Assembly (NCBI GenBank): GCA_019914945.1
Contig: CM034100.1
Coordinates: forward strand, 12,163,096-12,227,095
DNA from: Typha latifolia
Taxonomy: Eukaryota; Streptophyta; Magnoliopsida; Poales; Typhaceae
Length of the DNA stretch: 64,000 bases
Direction of reading: 5' to 3'
Of this stretch, positions 1-11,764 are shown piece by piece. Under the pieces are notes generated by a model. The model did no database searches and was not told the origin of the DNA. It was given only the letters and a program-made list of their open reading frames with translations. Numbering within the stretch: position 1 is the first letter of the stretch; every line of letters begins with the position of its first letter. A program made the position numbers and the translations under genes.

Positions 1-2907
1 ATGTGGAGATATGTATTTTGTACAGAAGAATTATTATAAGTAGATTTGAAGTTATTCTGAGCAGATATAGCATATTTTTGGATTTTTGATCTGTTATGGA
101 TATATTTGATATTAGGAGATTGATGTAAAAAGATATATGTGTAGAGAGACTATTTTGATCTTTATGAGGGTTATAATTATGGATTGTGGATGGATGAGTA
201 AGACATATGATGATTTTGTATATTGGAAAAGAAATTATGTGTTGTGATATAGATGATTGTAGATTGTATATAGAAAATAATTTTCGGATGACTAGTATGA
301 TAAATTATGTTTGCAAGATATTTGTGTTACTAGGTATGAAATTTTGATTATATTGATAAGATGGGTGATTTAGTAGGGATATGTGTAGCTAACAATATTG
401 TTAGAGGGTTAACATCTCGTTTAAACCTTTGAGTTGATTACCAAATAGGGTAATAGGTATAAGAAATATGACATGGATACAGTTATTGGTTTGTGAGTGT
501 TGTCAGTAATTGAGAAATAATGTATATCTTTTTGGATGACATGATAGTAGGTTTAGTTTAGAAGTTGCTGACTTTGTGAATTTGATTAGATAGAAAGAAT
601 GATAATGAAAGGAATTATATAGGGTGATGATAGTTGCTAAAGTTGATAGTCTCAGGATATATCTTGTATGACAGTGAAAATATATTATGGTTATTAGTTT
701 AGTTTTGAAAATTGATTTAGAGGATAAGAATATTATAGCCTGAAAATCGTGTATGTTGGGTGATGAATTTTAATTACAAGTATACAGACTTATTTTATTA
801 TGATTATTATGTAATATTAATGATGTTATAGAAGGATGTTGATGATACTATCCGATTAAATTGTGCAGTATATATAATGGACTTTGTATAGAGGATGTGA
901 TAGAATATTAAATTGGACTTTTGAAGAAATATGAGGTTTAATTGATTTAATTAGGAATGGGATATGTTAGTATAGATGTTAAATTGAGATATTTTGTGTT
1001 TTGACATGTTAGTTGTTTTGATGATACTAATTGGAGAGATAATTTGATAGAGTTATTCTTAGAGCCTATAGGCTTGATTATTTGTTATGACTGAGAGATG
1101 GTTTGAAAGTTGAACTAATTGCTTCATAGGATAGCAATGAAAGGAATATAGAGGACTATGATCTTTCATATTTAGTGTATCGATGGATGTTTATTATACT
1201 GCTAGATGATAAATGGATAATGATGTATAGGAAAAAGATTATATTAGCATTTGTTTAACCATTAACTTATATGTTCGATTATTACTAGAGGTTACTGAGC
1301 GAGCTTTTTAGAAATGATGAGATTGATTTTAATGATTGTAAAGACTTACAGGTTTACATTTAAGTCTTAAGATAAAGATATTTTATTGGGAGATAATAAT
1401 TTCATAATTGGAAGATAATGACTTCATGATTGGTTCCATTATAGTTTGTGAAAGTTTGATCTTTTAGTAAATTGCAAAGTTAAGGTTGCGAGAATGTTAT
1501 AATTTATATTTTTGGATGTCCTCCGATCTATATGAATTAGTTAGTGTCAGTTATTTTATTAGCAGATCATAATAGCATTACCAATTCTGGAGATTAATCT
1601 TAGTAGCTTTAGTTCATGTACAATAATTTTGTGGATTGGTCTATGATGTGTTATGTATTCTTAAAGATCAAGTATGATGGATTAGTAAATATTTGTGCGG
1701 CAATGGATCAATATTATGAACTGAATATTATATCTGTCAAGATATTGAAGAGATTATTGGATTACTTCGTAGAACTCAGTAGATAGTCTCTGGATCTGAA
1801 TACCGATATCATTAAGTGATATTTTGGTGGATATACTAGTGGTGATAGTAATTAAATAGATAATGATCAAACTGGAATTATGTGAATCGAGGAATGAATA
1901 GTTTGGATATAGAAGTGATTGATAGAAAGATCATTATAAAGTTTATCATGTATGTTTCTTGAGATAGTTCGGATTTAACCTTTTAGATATTACAGATTAA
2001 AAAGGAAGGTAATGTGGAGAATTAGAAGAGGATATAAATTTCGGTTGAGGTTGCATTAGAATTTGCATTGATAGGTTGGATTTGATGCACTGTATGTTTT
2101 TCTGAAGAAGGTATTATGAATACACGTTAATATTGTAGTCTTATATGGATAGTTACGATCTCTTATATTGATTTATCTAGTAATTTGTATAATGGTTTGA
2201 GCATATGAGCAGTGCACTTTAAATAAAAGACTTTGAGCTATTGCCTAAATTTTTGAGGATATCGGATAATGCTGAGTATGTTTAGATTAGTGACATTATT
2301 TATTAGAAAGAGAAGTATAAGTTAAGTCTTTCAGATAATTTTGAAATAACTTGTATTTATCGTTCTACTTGGTATTAGTGATAGTATTGGGGGATAATCT
2401 TTTGAGTATGTTTGAGATCAGAGTATATATTCAGTAAATTAGAGATAATTTACTTAAATAGGTTGTATCATATTATCATAGGTGATTATGGCATTACGAT
2501 GTGTATTGTGGTAGTTAGCAGGAAAAGTGATAAAATTGGAATAGCTTGAGGTATTTTGGAGTAGAATATGATTTACTTAATAGATAACAACACTTTTTAT
2601 ATTGTAGAATGAATGTACGCTTTTTTGCAGACTAGTGGTATTATTGATGTTTATAGACATGGTATAATTACCTGACTCACTTAGATATAGAAATTTAAAT
2701 TTTGTAACTGAATTACTTGTGGTTGTCTAATGCTAGGAGTTAATGAGTAAACTAATAAGTGAAGTATGAGTTATAAATCTGAAAAAGTGAGATGGCTCAG
2801 TAGTTGATTTGATTAGAAGGTACTAGAACTAGATCTGTAGATTTCCTTACAATACCAGTGTGATTTAAATTTCGGGGTCGAAATTTTTTATAAGGGGGGA
2901 AGGAAAA
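1..2907 (+). mobile_element. Degenerate internal region (pol 3' part) of a Tekay/Del-like Ty3/gypsy element
   Basis: No open frame of useful length survives. The 3' edge is diagnostic: a sequence reading atttcggggtcgaaa, then a purine run at 2892-2907, lies directly before an LTR that begins TGTAATAACCC. This is the usual end of plant Tekay/Del chromoviruses, where the polyprotein closes with a phrase like 'NFEDEI' and then the polypurine tract. The stretch is strikingly poor in C on the plus strand: the first 120 bases hold 26 G and 5 C. The many TAG, TAA and TGA triplets fit C-to-T decay of CAG, CAA and CGA. The 5' LTR and gag lie outside the window. The superfamily call rests on the terminal signature, not on a readable RT. 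Confidence 0.7.
2892..2907 (+). other. Polypurine tract of the Tekay-like element
   Basis: An A/G run with six consecutive G lies immediately 5' of the LTR TG dinucleotide. In LTR retrotransposons this tract primes plus-strand DNA synthesis. It fixes the element orientation as plus and the LTR start as 2908. Confidence 0.7.
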
Positions 2908-3076
2908 TGTAATAACCCAATCACAAAAAAAAAAATGTGGCCAGTCGCGTCGTCCATGCCAGCTTGGTGGGGCGCCACGCGCCTGCGGCCGCTGCCGCAG
3001 CCAACCGGCTACGGCCAGCTGGCCGCGGTGGGCCCCGACGCCACCACTACTCCTCCACCGCCTTCTCTCTCTCTCT

Positions 3077-3119
<43 letters not shown>

Positions 3120-3121
3120 CC

Positions 3122-3157
<36 letters not shown>

Positions 3158-3246
3158 CCACCCTCTCACTCTACTCTCTCTATCTATCTTAGGCACCTTC
3201 CCTGGAGCCGCCGCCGCCGGTGAGATCTCTCACTCCCCCTCTCTTT

Positions 3247-3297
<51 letters not shown>

Positions 3298-6121
3298 GCC
3301 CGAGGTTGGGATCATCGGAGCCGAGCTGCCGGCACCGGCCGCTGGCTGGCCAGCAGCGGCCGGTGCCCTCCTCGCCGACCTGAGTCCGCAACCTCCTCCC
3401 TCACTTCCTCTCTTTCTTCTCTTCCTCTTCTCTTCTTCTTCTTCTTCTTCTTCTTCTTTCTTTCTTTCTTTCTTTCTTTCTTTTTCTCCTTCTTCCTCAG
3501 CTCCTCCTCTTTCTTTCTGCACAGTGTTGGGCTCGGCCCAGCACTGATGGCAGATGTAATTAATTTATTAATTAATTAGTTTATTTATGTTATTTATTTA
3601 GGTATTCTTCTTCTTAATTAATGCAAATAGATTATTTGGACATTAACTATTTTAATATTATTATATATCCTTCAATATAATTTATTAATGATAATTTTTA
3701 TAATTAATGATTAATTAGGTATAAATATAGGTAATACTTATATTTATTTATTTATTTACATATCTACTAGATTAATAGATAGATTTATAAATTATAATTA
3801 TTAGATTTATATTCTAATACCCTCATCATATATATTTTAAGTATTTCTATTAATTTTATGATTATTCTACAACAAATAAAATACTAAGTTTATTTAGTTA
3901 TTTATTTATTATTTTATTGAGTAAAGACTGCGTTGTCCCTAATTAATCAAGATAGTGTATGAATTATAAAATTAATTAAAATTAGACCACCTCTATACTT
4001 ATTTAGCCTTTTATTTTATTTTATAATTATATATTTAGAAATACTCTTATATAAAAGGAAACATGCATCTTCTCCTTATATTATAACTAACATTTTATAA
4101 TAATAAAGAATTATAATATTTGAATCGTATCTATATTATAGACCTAGTTATGTAATCAAAAATAAAGAAGAGTGATTCTAAATCTAATAAACCTTTATAT
4201 TTTAACTGAATTAATTCTAATTAGATAAATGGCTAACATCATACTACTTAAATATTTTAGATCCCGAACCCCCTTATTTGAGACCCCGTGGACCTTGCTA
4301 GCGATGAGTGTCACTTGGTTACTTGACGGACGTGAGAGATGTGTGGTTTGTATCTTCTGATCAGACAATGAGTAGTCTTATCCCTTAGACGTCTTTCTCA
4401 AATTAGGTTATATTATATATTTGTGTATATGCATGTTTTGGCCTCCAGCATGATTATATGATTTTATCTAGAGATGATTATAGTCGAGCATATTTTATCA
4501 TGCATTCGATTATGCTGATTTGGAATATGAGTACATTGGTGATATATATAGAGATGATCAGAGATGATTCTACTGTTATGATTGTTTACCGAGTTGATCT
4601 ATAGCATGAGTATGCATGTAATAGATTTGCACAAGCATGCATATAATAGATTAGCATGAGTATGCATGTGTTGACGATACAGTTGGAGACTACATTGCAT
4701 CATTTTCTCTTGATTCCTATTCCACCTAAATTCCTGTTATGCATTGACTTGTTATCGTACTGGATATATGCATATGATCTGTCATTTAGAAGGAAAGCGT
4801 GAAATGTGATTGATAGGATAGTTGATAGAAAGCGTGAGGATACCCGAGTGGGCGCGAGGGTTAGGGCGTGCCTAGAGATGATTGATCGCTCGACATAGTC
4901 GCGATCCTGTTGGCCTTACGTCTGAGGTCGTTAGTCTGTGTGCGCAGCAGACATTCAGACACATGCCGTTCGCTAGGGCATATGTGGCGAGTTATCCTCA
5001 CGAGGTTTCTATCAACTATGTGGGTGCCCGGTCCGGATGGATGTTGATACCCTAGCGGGTGGCGGGGTATGGTTATATTAGAGATACTCTTGCGGGTGGC
5101 GGAGTATGCTCTGAGCCTTTGAACATGATGTTGAGACTGGGTACCGGGTATTGACTGTGCACAGTGGTCTAGTATGTCAATATTATACTGAGATGTCTGT
5201 GATGATTATGATGTTCAGAAATGCATATGATTTCATTATCATTTGATTACCTGATTATCGAGTGGTCAATATTCATCATATATGATTGCATTTGATATCA
5301 TAACGTGGTCATGGTTGGCATGCATCATGTGTCATATTTGAGAGAGAGTTATGATGATAGTATGATACGGAGATTTGTTTACGCATAGTCGAGGATTATA
5401 TATACTTTTATTAGTTATGACATGTTATCTACTTTTCATTTATATACTATTGATGATACATTCATATACTCATTCATGGCATGATACTCTTTCTGATTCA
5501 TATTATCCAGTATATGATTTACTCTCTATTTGGCATGACTGATTCGGGGTAAGGTCTATTCACTGAGCTTTTTGCTCATGACTCTCTTTATTTCTTTTCT
5601 AACCCCTCAGATTTGTGGTACGTGATAGCGACCTGAGATATCTTGAGAAGATATTTTAGAGTGATGATGAGGTGAGCTATTGATGCGAGACGGTATAGAA
5701 GATAGTTTAACCAGACATTGAGTTGTATTGTTGTTTATTATATTTCTGCCTTATTGTATCGAATGATGATTTGTATAGTATATATTAGAATTTATAACAC
5801 TCGTGTATCAGTTGTTTAGTTGTATCTTGATGGTTTGTTGTGGCCTGTGTGGGCCCTGCCAGATTATGTAGTGGTCTAGTGTATATTATTATGAACTTGG
5901 ATATTCGTATGTTAACAAGTTTATTTGGTTGATAGTATGATGTATTTGGTGATGGATTATGTGATCATGGATAGGTTAACAGGTTTTATTTGATGATGTC
6001 ATGATTATATGTGCATAGGAGATTATCTGGGGTGTGACGGGCCCCCGACTTGTTGCGTGCGCCGCGCGTGCCGTGTGGGCTCGTGGGCGTGCACATGCCT
6101 GTGCCGGGCGGGGGCGTTACA
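2908..6121 (+). repeat. 3' LTR of the Tekay-like gypsy element (about 3.2 kb)
   Basis: The LTR starts TGTAATAACCC and ends GGGGGCGTTACA, giving TG...CA ends and a length near 3.2 kb, typical of Tekay/Del LTRs. The first 650 bp are GC-rich and carry three CT arrays; the rest is AT-rich. A related LTR start occurs at 63583, and a minus-strand fragment related to the 3' half lies at about 30935-31793. A TATATAAAAGG-like box near 4047-4057 could be the LTR promoter, but I cannot show it. ORFs called across the CT arrays are low-complexity artefacts. No gene is visible inside. Confidence 0.78.
3083..3294. repeat. Three (CT)n microsatellite arrays inside the LTR
   Basis: CT dinucleotide runs lie at 3083-3117, 3125-3155 and 3250-3294. 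The first two are separated only by a short GGCCAC spacer, and a GGCCAC copy also follows the second. A CT array also occurs in the related LTR at 63754-63775, so the repeat seems to be an ancestral part of this LTR family, close to its 5' end. Confidence 0.9.
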
Positions 6122-7300
6122 GCTCTCGAACTACATGTCCTCTATCTTAGTACAAGTCTCGTCAACCACATGGAGAAGGGTCCCATGGTAAGTTCTTCTC
6201 TAGGGCCCACTTGTTCAACCCATAGTCTGCCCTAGCTGCATGTGGCTCGGGCTAAATCCTAGCCACAAGTGGCCAAAGTCTTAATGGATGTGATTTAGAC
6301 CATGGTTTAGGTGTGGGTTGTCTAAGGAAGTAATCAGTCATGATGGTTTGGGTCAGTGGGGTCTAGATCACTACCAATGGAAAGCTAGAGACTGCTATGA
6401 TTTTGCTATGGTGGAAGGCTTAGTCTATAAGAACGGAGAGTGCTTCACTACAGCCAGAGGAGGGGTGGTTATTGTAGTCTAGAAGATCTCCACGGTTTCA
6501 CCATTGTTAGTGCTTGAAGGTGGAGGTGGCAGCTATTGGAGTCACAAAGGGGTTGTGTTAAGATAGGATAACTATTGTCAAGCCTTGGATCGCCTTCTCG
6601 ACTCTCTTGGAGCTCTTCGTGGCTTTCTTCGATGAATCTATCAATGCCCTCGCCCACGGGTGTGGTCCATAGTCGGCGGGTGCTAGTGGTGGTGGTGGTG
6701 CCCGAAGAAACTCCTAAAGAAATAGAGATGAGTTTCTAATCTTCTATGATTGCTCTTTCCTCATTCATCTTCTTCAATCTCGTGCTAACCATCGGTCGAG
6801 GAACACAGACTTTAATACCAATGTTATGAGCTAGCTCTAGAATGATTTGGACATAATAAAATTATAATATTTATTCTATGAGGAAGCAGTGAAAGTCACA
6901 TATATAATGGCTTTCGTTTTACGTGATTTCGAGGTCGGAATGGAAAGATAAAATTAAAACAGTGGAGAATGGTTAGAATTAGACAGATTGGTAATTATTC
7001 GACATCGTAGTGGTCATCGAAGGATAGCAGATGGCCAAGGATAATGGTGGACGACCAAAAGGTAGGGTGGTTCATGGAGGCGATGGTGACTAATTAAGTT
7101 AGAATTAGGGTTCTAAGTTAGATCTACTCCTACTCTCCTAGATTATCTTACTCTTACTCCTAAGATAGTCTAAGGCTAAAACATAATTTTTAATTCTTCA
7201 TTGGATGTTTGGATGATTAAATAAAGAAACTCAGCCCCTTTATATATAGAAATTGAGTATAATGAGTCCTACTCGGGCTAGCTTTAAAGGCTTATTCGAC
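6122..7300 (-). mobile_element. Fragment of a non-autonomous LTR retrotransposon (internal region plus 5' LTR)
   Basis: Read on the minus strand, an LTR-like segment (about 7300 to 6822) ends CATAACA and is followed by TTGGTATTAAAGTC, a primer-binding site of the initiator-Met-tRNA type. Then comes an internal segment that can be matched by eye to the internal regions at 32748-33711 and 34148-34975, including the phrase encoding PPPPSSTNNGET and the later GGACATGTA block. The internal region is cut at 6122, where the Tekay LTR ends, so the gypsy element may have inserted into it. No functional protein is encoded; the 62-aa frame at 6469-6657 is incidental. Confidence 0.6.
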
Positions 7301-7478
7301 TTAGTTTGTATAATGCTATAGAACTCTTGCACTACCTCAATGTATGTCGTCCCTGACATGTTGCATATACTCATCCAATAATGTTCACTAAACATCCTAT
7401 CTCACAAATAATAGGCCTTGACCCAAAAACTATAACAGTGGAAGTGGCAAACTTCTATAAGGAATAAGATGGGGATGA

Positions 7479-7945
7479 TGTTACGATCCAACCACATGGG
7501 TTAAGTCGAGTCAAGTCGAGTTGAATCAAGTTAGTTAGTTAGTTTTATCTTATTATTTTGAATTTTAAATAAATAAAATAATCCGTATGTGGATCCGATC
7601 CACTAAAGATTTTTACTCCTATAAATAAGAGTGGATATGTGTTGATAATTATCATTGAAGGAATCTGAGTTTAGCCAAGTTAATATTTTTGTCCTTAACT
7701 TTTACCATAGTCGTTAGATCGCATTTATTTTTCTAAGAGTATATTATAGCCGTAAACGCATTCCGATCTTTCAAATTCTAGCTATCTTCCTCCACCAGCA
7801 GCCAACTCTACCTTACGGTCGTCCATCACCACCCTTTCGGCATGCTAGAAACCAGATATATTAGAACCCTAACTTCTGAGGTTGCATCTAAATAAATTTT
7901 CATAATTTTCTTACGTCCTAATCAGTCCAGATCTAGTTTGTAATA
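7479..7945 (+). repeat. LTR of the non-autonomous family, plus orientation
   Basis: The segment opens TGTTACGATCCAACC and closes CAGATCTAGTTTGTAATA. It shares ordered blocks with the LTRs at 33712-34147, 36818-37503 and 31794-32479: the GTCGTCCATCACCACC block, the GAACCCTAACTTCTGAGG block and the terminal CAGATCT..GTAA. A G-rich stretch (GATGGGGATGA) just before it could be a decayed polypurine tract. It is head-to-head with the minus-strand fragment at 6122-7300. No coding content. Confidence 0.6.
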
Positions 7946-8001
7946 GAGAAAAATAAGTTTCTTAGCCTCTTTGATGTGACTCCCTTTCGGCATGCTAGAA
8001 A

Positions 8002-9149
8002 GTGACAACATCCAAGCAAAATCTCAATATAAAATGGCAAAGATATTCAAAGAAAAACTCATGCCAAAAAGATCCAAAAAATAAAATTTATCTTTGAAAT
8101 AGCCATGAACGCCCATATGAAATCATGATCTCACTTCAAATTAATAAATATATCATGCTTAATGCCACAAATGATTGCGAAATGGAAACTCTAACCTGAT
8201 TAAAACTCGAAATCCCATCAAAACTAGCCAACATCAATATATTATTGTTTAAGAAAAAAAAGGAAATATACTCAAATCATACCTTGTAAGAGATGATGGA
8301 AACTCGAAGTTTGATGCACAAAATTGCTAAATCTGAAGGAGAAATTAAGTTTCTGAAGTGCTAGAATGAAGTATGTAAAGAAAATCATGTGATTGAAGGT
8401 GGTTTTAGAGAGTGGAGAATGTGAGATGGTGGGTTTGAAGGTGAGGAAGGTGATGGGTTTTAGGATTCGGACACCATATTAAAAGAAAACCTGAGCAGTT
8501 TGAATGCAAAAGTCTGGCCATTCGAAAGCAACATTTTTTTTATTTTTTAAAAAAGCACAAATTATCCTAACTTTTTTGTAAATGCATCGCTAAAAATTCA
8601 GAAATAATTTCAAGATAAAAATATATCAATCAATAGAAAAAAAAAGTGTATCTAGATCAACAAGTTATCAAATGCATATTAAAATCATAAGCTAATTTAT
8701 CACTCAAAAATAGAACAATTAACTTGGTTGAAAATGACTAAAAGCATATACAAATTGAGCATATACCCATAAAGAGCAAAGAATTTGACTTAATTAATGT
8801 TCAAAGTGAGCAAATTATACTTAACAGTGAGTTATCTAAGTACAGAAGAATATATACAAAGTCACTAAACTTAAATTAACATAAATCGTAAGAATGAAAT
8901 TACTAGCAAACATATAATATACTACAAGATCACGTGATTGATATCAACACTCATATTCAAGAAAGTTATAGAAGTGCATCAATTTTTATTTTTCAATTTA
9001 TTTTGTTTTCATATGACTCTAAACACAATTAAAAAATAAAAATCCAAAACACTCGAAATACTCCAAAGGCTCAAACGGACATAACTAAAAATCAAATCAA
9101 AACAAAAACAAGACCAAAAATCCTAAAACTACGAAAATTAGTGAAAATA
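8002..9149 (-). other. Post-pol non-coding spacer of the copia element
   Basis: No gene is visible. The segment is A-rich on the plus strand. It shares ordered blocks with 29130-29960, including the CATACCTTG..AG block and the CATCACTCAAAA block. In Sireviruses a long spacer separates pol from the accessory ORF, which matches this position. Confidence 0.55.
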
Positions 9150-10588
9150 ATTAGTCTAAAGCACAAATTCCAATGGATGTCCTAAGATATTCAAAATTTT
9201 GAATATCCAAAAAACTTTGTAGCAAGTTGCCAAACTATTTCTCAGTCTCAATATATTCTAGTGTAATTATTTTGTTTTCAACTAATTCACGTATGAAATA
9301 AGCTCATAATATCAATGTGTTTTGTACGTGAGTGTTGAACTAGAATTTTTGAAATATTCTTAGCACTTATGTTGTCACAATATAAAGTCATGGTGTCCTA
9401 ATCAAGTTTACAGACTCTGTAATCTATTTCATCTATAGTAATTGTGCATGATACTTGTCTGCTACAATGTACTCTATCTCTATAGTAGATAAAGAAATGA
9501 AATTCTATTTTTACCTATGTCAAGTAGTAAGACTGTTCCCAACATAAAAGTATTCACCTAAATTATATTTTTTATCATCATAAGAATTGTCTAATCTAAA
9601 TCTGTATAACCCGATATGATAACCCTCGTGTCAAAAGTAAACTAGATGCCTAAATCAGTTGTCCCACTGACATATTTTATGATACGTTTCACGGTTAAAA
9701 AATGTGATTCCTTAGGTTCAGACTGAAACGTAGCACACACCTCAACGTTGAAGGTAATATCTAGTATACTAGTAGTTAAATACAATCAGTTATTAATCAT
9801 TCTACAATAAAGTATTTGATCAATATTTTTTGGGTTAAATACATTTTACCCCCGTGTACTTATACCTAAAATCAATTTACCCTCTTGTAATTCAAAAAGT
9901 CTCAAACCAATCCTTATACTTATGACTAAAGTGAGACTATTAGTTTCTCTATTAAATTTTTTTTTTACCAAGTATCATGGCTATTTTGGTAATTTGCTGC
10001 TATATCAAAATCTGTATATCTTCTCTAACAAACACGACAGGGGTATTTTGGTTATTTTGGCATTATTTAGTTAAGTTTAACGAAAAAACTAATTGTTTCA
10101 CTTTCGTCATAAGTATAAGGACTGGTTTGAAACTTTTTGAAGTATAGGAGAGCAAAGTGATTTTGAGCATAAATACAAGAGAGTAAAATGAATTTAACCT
10201 ATATTTTCTTTTTTAGAATTGTCCTTTCCTAATTTGGAACTTGTGCTCATAGGAGTCCAAGCATATTTTGCGTCTTCTAGACCAAATTTAGTCACTAGAT
10301 TCTTAGCATATTTAGATTGAGCGATAAATCTCTCTATCTAAGTAATTTGAAGTTCTAAAAAAATTTCAACTCACTCATCATGCTCATCTCAAAATGACTA
10401 TGCATGAGTGTAGTAAACTCCCTAGCCAAATTCAAACTAGTTGCCCTAAAGATAATATCATCGACATAAATTTGTGCCAAAACAAAACTCTTACATTCAT
10501 TTTTAACGAATAGTATCTTATCCACTCCCACTCGAGTGAAACATAAATCTACTAGAAAAGTGGTCAATTTCTCATACCAAGCTAATAA
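9150..10588 (-). pseudogene. Copia reverse transcriptase (C-terminal part) and RNase H, broken
   Basis: On the minus strand 10588-10355 encodes the end of a copia RT: an AWYEKLTTFL block, then VDKILF, then the catalytic box AQIYVDDIIF and EFEMSM-like residues (here HFEMSM). Further downstream, 9150-9800 still shows RNase H pieces: a YSATEAEYI-like block and an RTKHIDI block (family RTKHIDIRYHFIRE). Stops and frame changes break it, and the MITE at 9832-10200 lies inside. The RT is cut at about 10588 by the gypsy array. Roughly the segment between the integrase C-terminus and the YVDD region is missing, so the gypsy insertion came with a deletion. The YVDD catalytic aspartates themselves are intact. 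Confidence 0.75.
9832..10200. mobile_element. 369 bp MITE with long terminal inverted repeats, Mutator-like
   Basis: The left end GGGTTAAATACATTTTACCC and the reverse complement of the right end, AGGTTAAATTCATTTTACTC, pair over more than 100 bases, leaving little central sequence. Flanking 9-mers are ATATTTTTT (9823-9831) and ATATTTTCT (10201-10209), 8 of 9 identical, as expected for the 9 bp target duplication of Mutator-like elements. It sits inside the copia RNase H region, so it is younger than that element. It encodes nothing and would need a transposase from elsewhere. Confidence 0.82.
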
Positions 10589-11764
10589 GGACTGGAGTCG
10601 ATCGGACCGCACCAAGGGAAATAGCCACTGATCGGCAAGAGCTGCTACAGGAGTTCAAGGATCTCTTCGAGGAACCTCAAGGACTGCCACCGACTCGTCG
10701 GCACGACCATCGCATCCAGATCATTCCAAGGGCTGAACCAGCAAATGTCCGACCTTATCGATATCTGCATGTCCAAAAGGAAGAGATCAGCAAATTGGTG
10801 GTGGAAATGCTCGCGCAAGGGATTATTCAACCGAGTAGAAGTGCCTACTCGTCGTCGGTGCTGCTGGTTCGGAAGAAAGACGGGAGTTGACGATTTTGCA
10901 TCAACTACCGAGCCTTGAATGCGATTACAGTCAAAGACCGGTATCCAATACCAGTGATTGAGGAGTTGTTGGATGAACTCACAGGGTCGGCTTACTTTAG
11001 CAAGCAAGATCAAGAATATGGTGGACTGGCCGATTCCTACTAATAAGCGGGAATTTAGGGGATTCCTTGGGTTGATAGGGTACTATCGGCGATTCATTGC
11101 CAACTATGGCAAAATTGCTGCTCCACTGACCTCCTTACTCAGAAAAGGTGGGTTTCAATGGACGGGCAAGGCGACGGAGGCCTTCAAAGCCTTCAAAACA
11201 GCTATGTCTACTACTCCAGTTCTAGCACTACCAGATTTCAGCAAGCCCCTTGTGGTGGAATGCGACGCGTTGGGTGAGGGCATTGGACCAGTTTTGATGC
11301 AAGAGGGCAGACCCATGGCATATATGAGCAAGGTATTGTCAAACCAATCGCGACAACTATCCACCTATGAGCGCAAAATGCTAGCGATTCTACACACCGT
11401 CACCAAATGGCGACCCTACTTGATCGGCCAACGGTTTACTATCCGCACGGACCAGCATAGCTTACCCTACTTCATGGAGAAATGTGTGCACACCCCAGCC
11501 CAACAACGGTGGGTCACGAAACTCCTTGGGTATGACTACGAATTTGTCTACAAGAAGGGGATCGAGAATCGAGCGGCCGATGCCCTTTCGCGCCAACCGG
11601 ACACAAGTGAGCTCGCCTCTTTTTCAACACCAACCTTTCCTCTAATTTCAGAAATGTGGGGAACCAATGCAGAAGATCAAATCATGGAGGAGCTAGAGTC
11701 AGATATCATGGATCGCTTCCCATATTTCAAACCTTGAGGACAAGGTTGCGGAAGCGTGGCGGAT
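10589..11764 (+). pseudogene. Gypsy pol remnant 1: RT start, RT end plus RNase H, chromodomain tail
   Basis: The first part (10620-11000) reads as the RT N-terminus: RRHDHRIQI, VRPYRY, LLVRKKDGS, then a stop, then [20 protein letters not shown] and [11 protein letters not shown] deletion then joins to [20 protein letters not shown] and GYYRRFI. The joined frame 10958-11737 (259 aa) carries the RNase H-like domain: LALPDFSKPLVVECDA, GEGIGPVLMQ, LSTYERKMLAI, RTDQHSLPYF and NRAADALSR. After RNase H another deletion removes the integrase. Only the last residues of a chromodomain-type tail (DIMDRFPYF) and the LEDKV-type terminus before the LTR remain. The YxDD active site and the integrase DDE residues are absent, so it cannot act. 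Confidence 0.82.

Noticed and set aside
2797..3579. Several overlapping frames on both strands (85-119 aa) near the CT arrays
   Set aside because: They are Ser/Leu or Arg/Glu runs produced by (CT)n, with no domain and lying inside an LTR.
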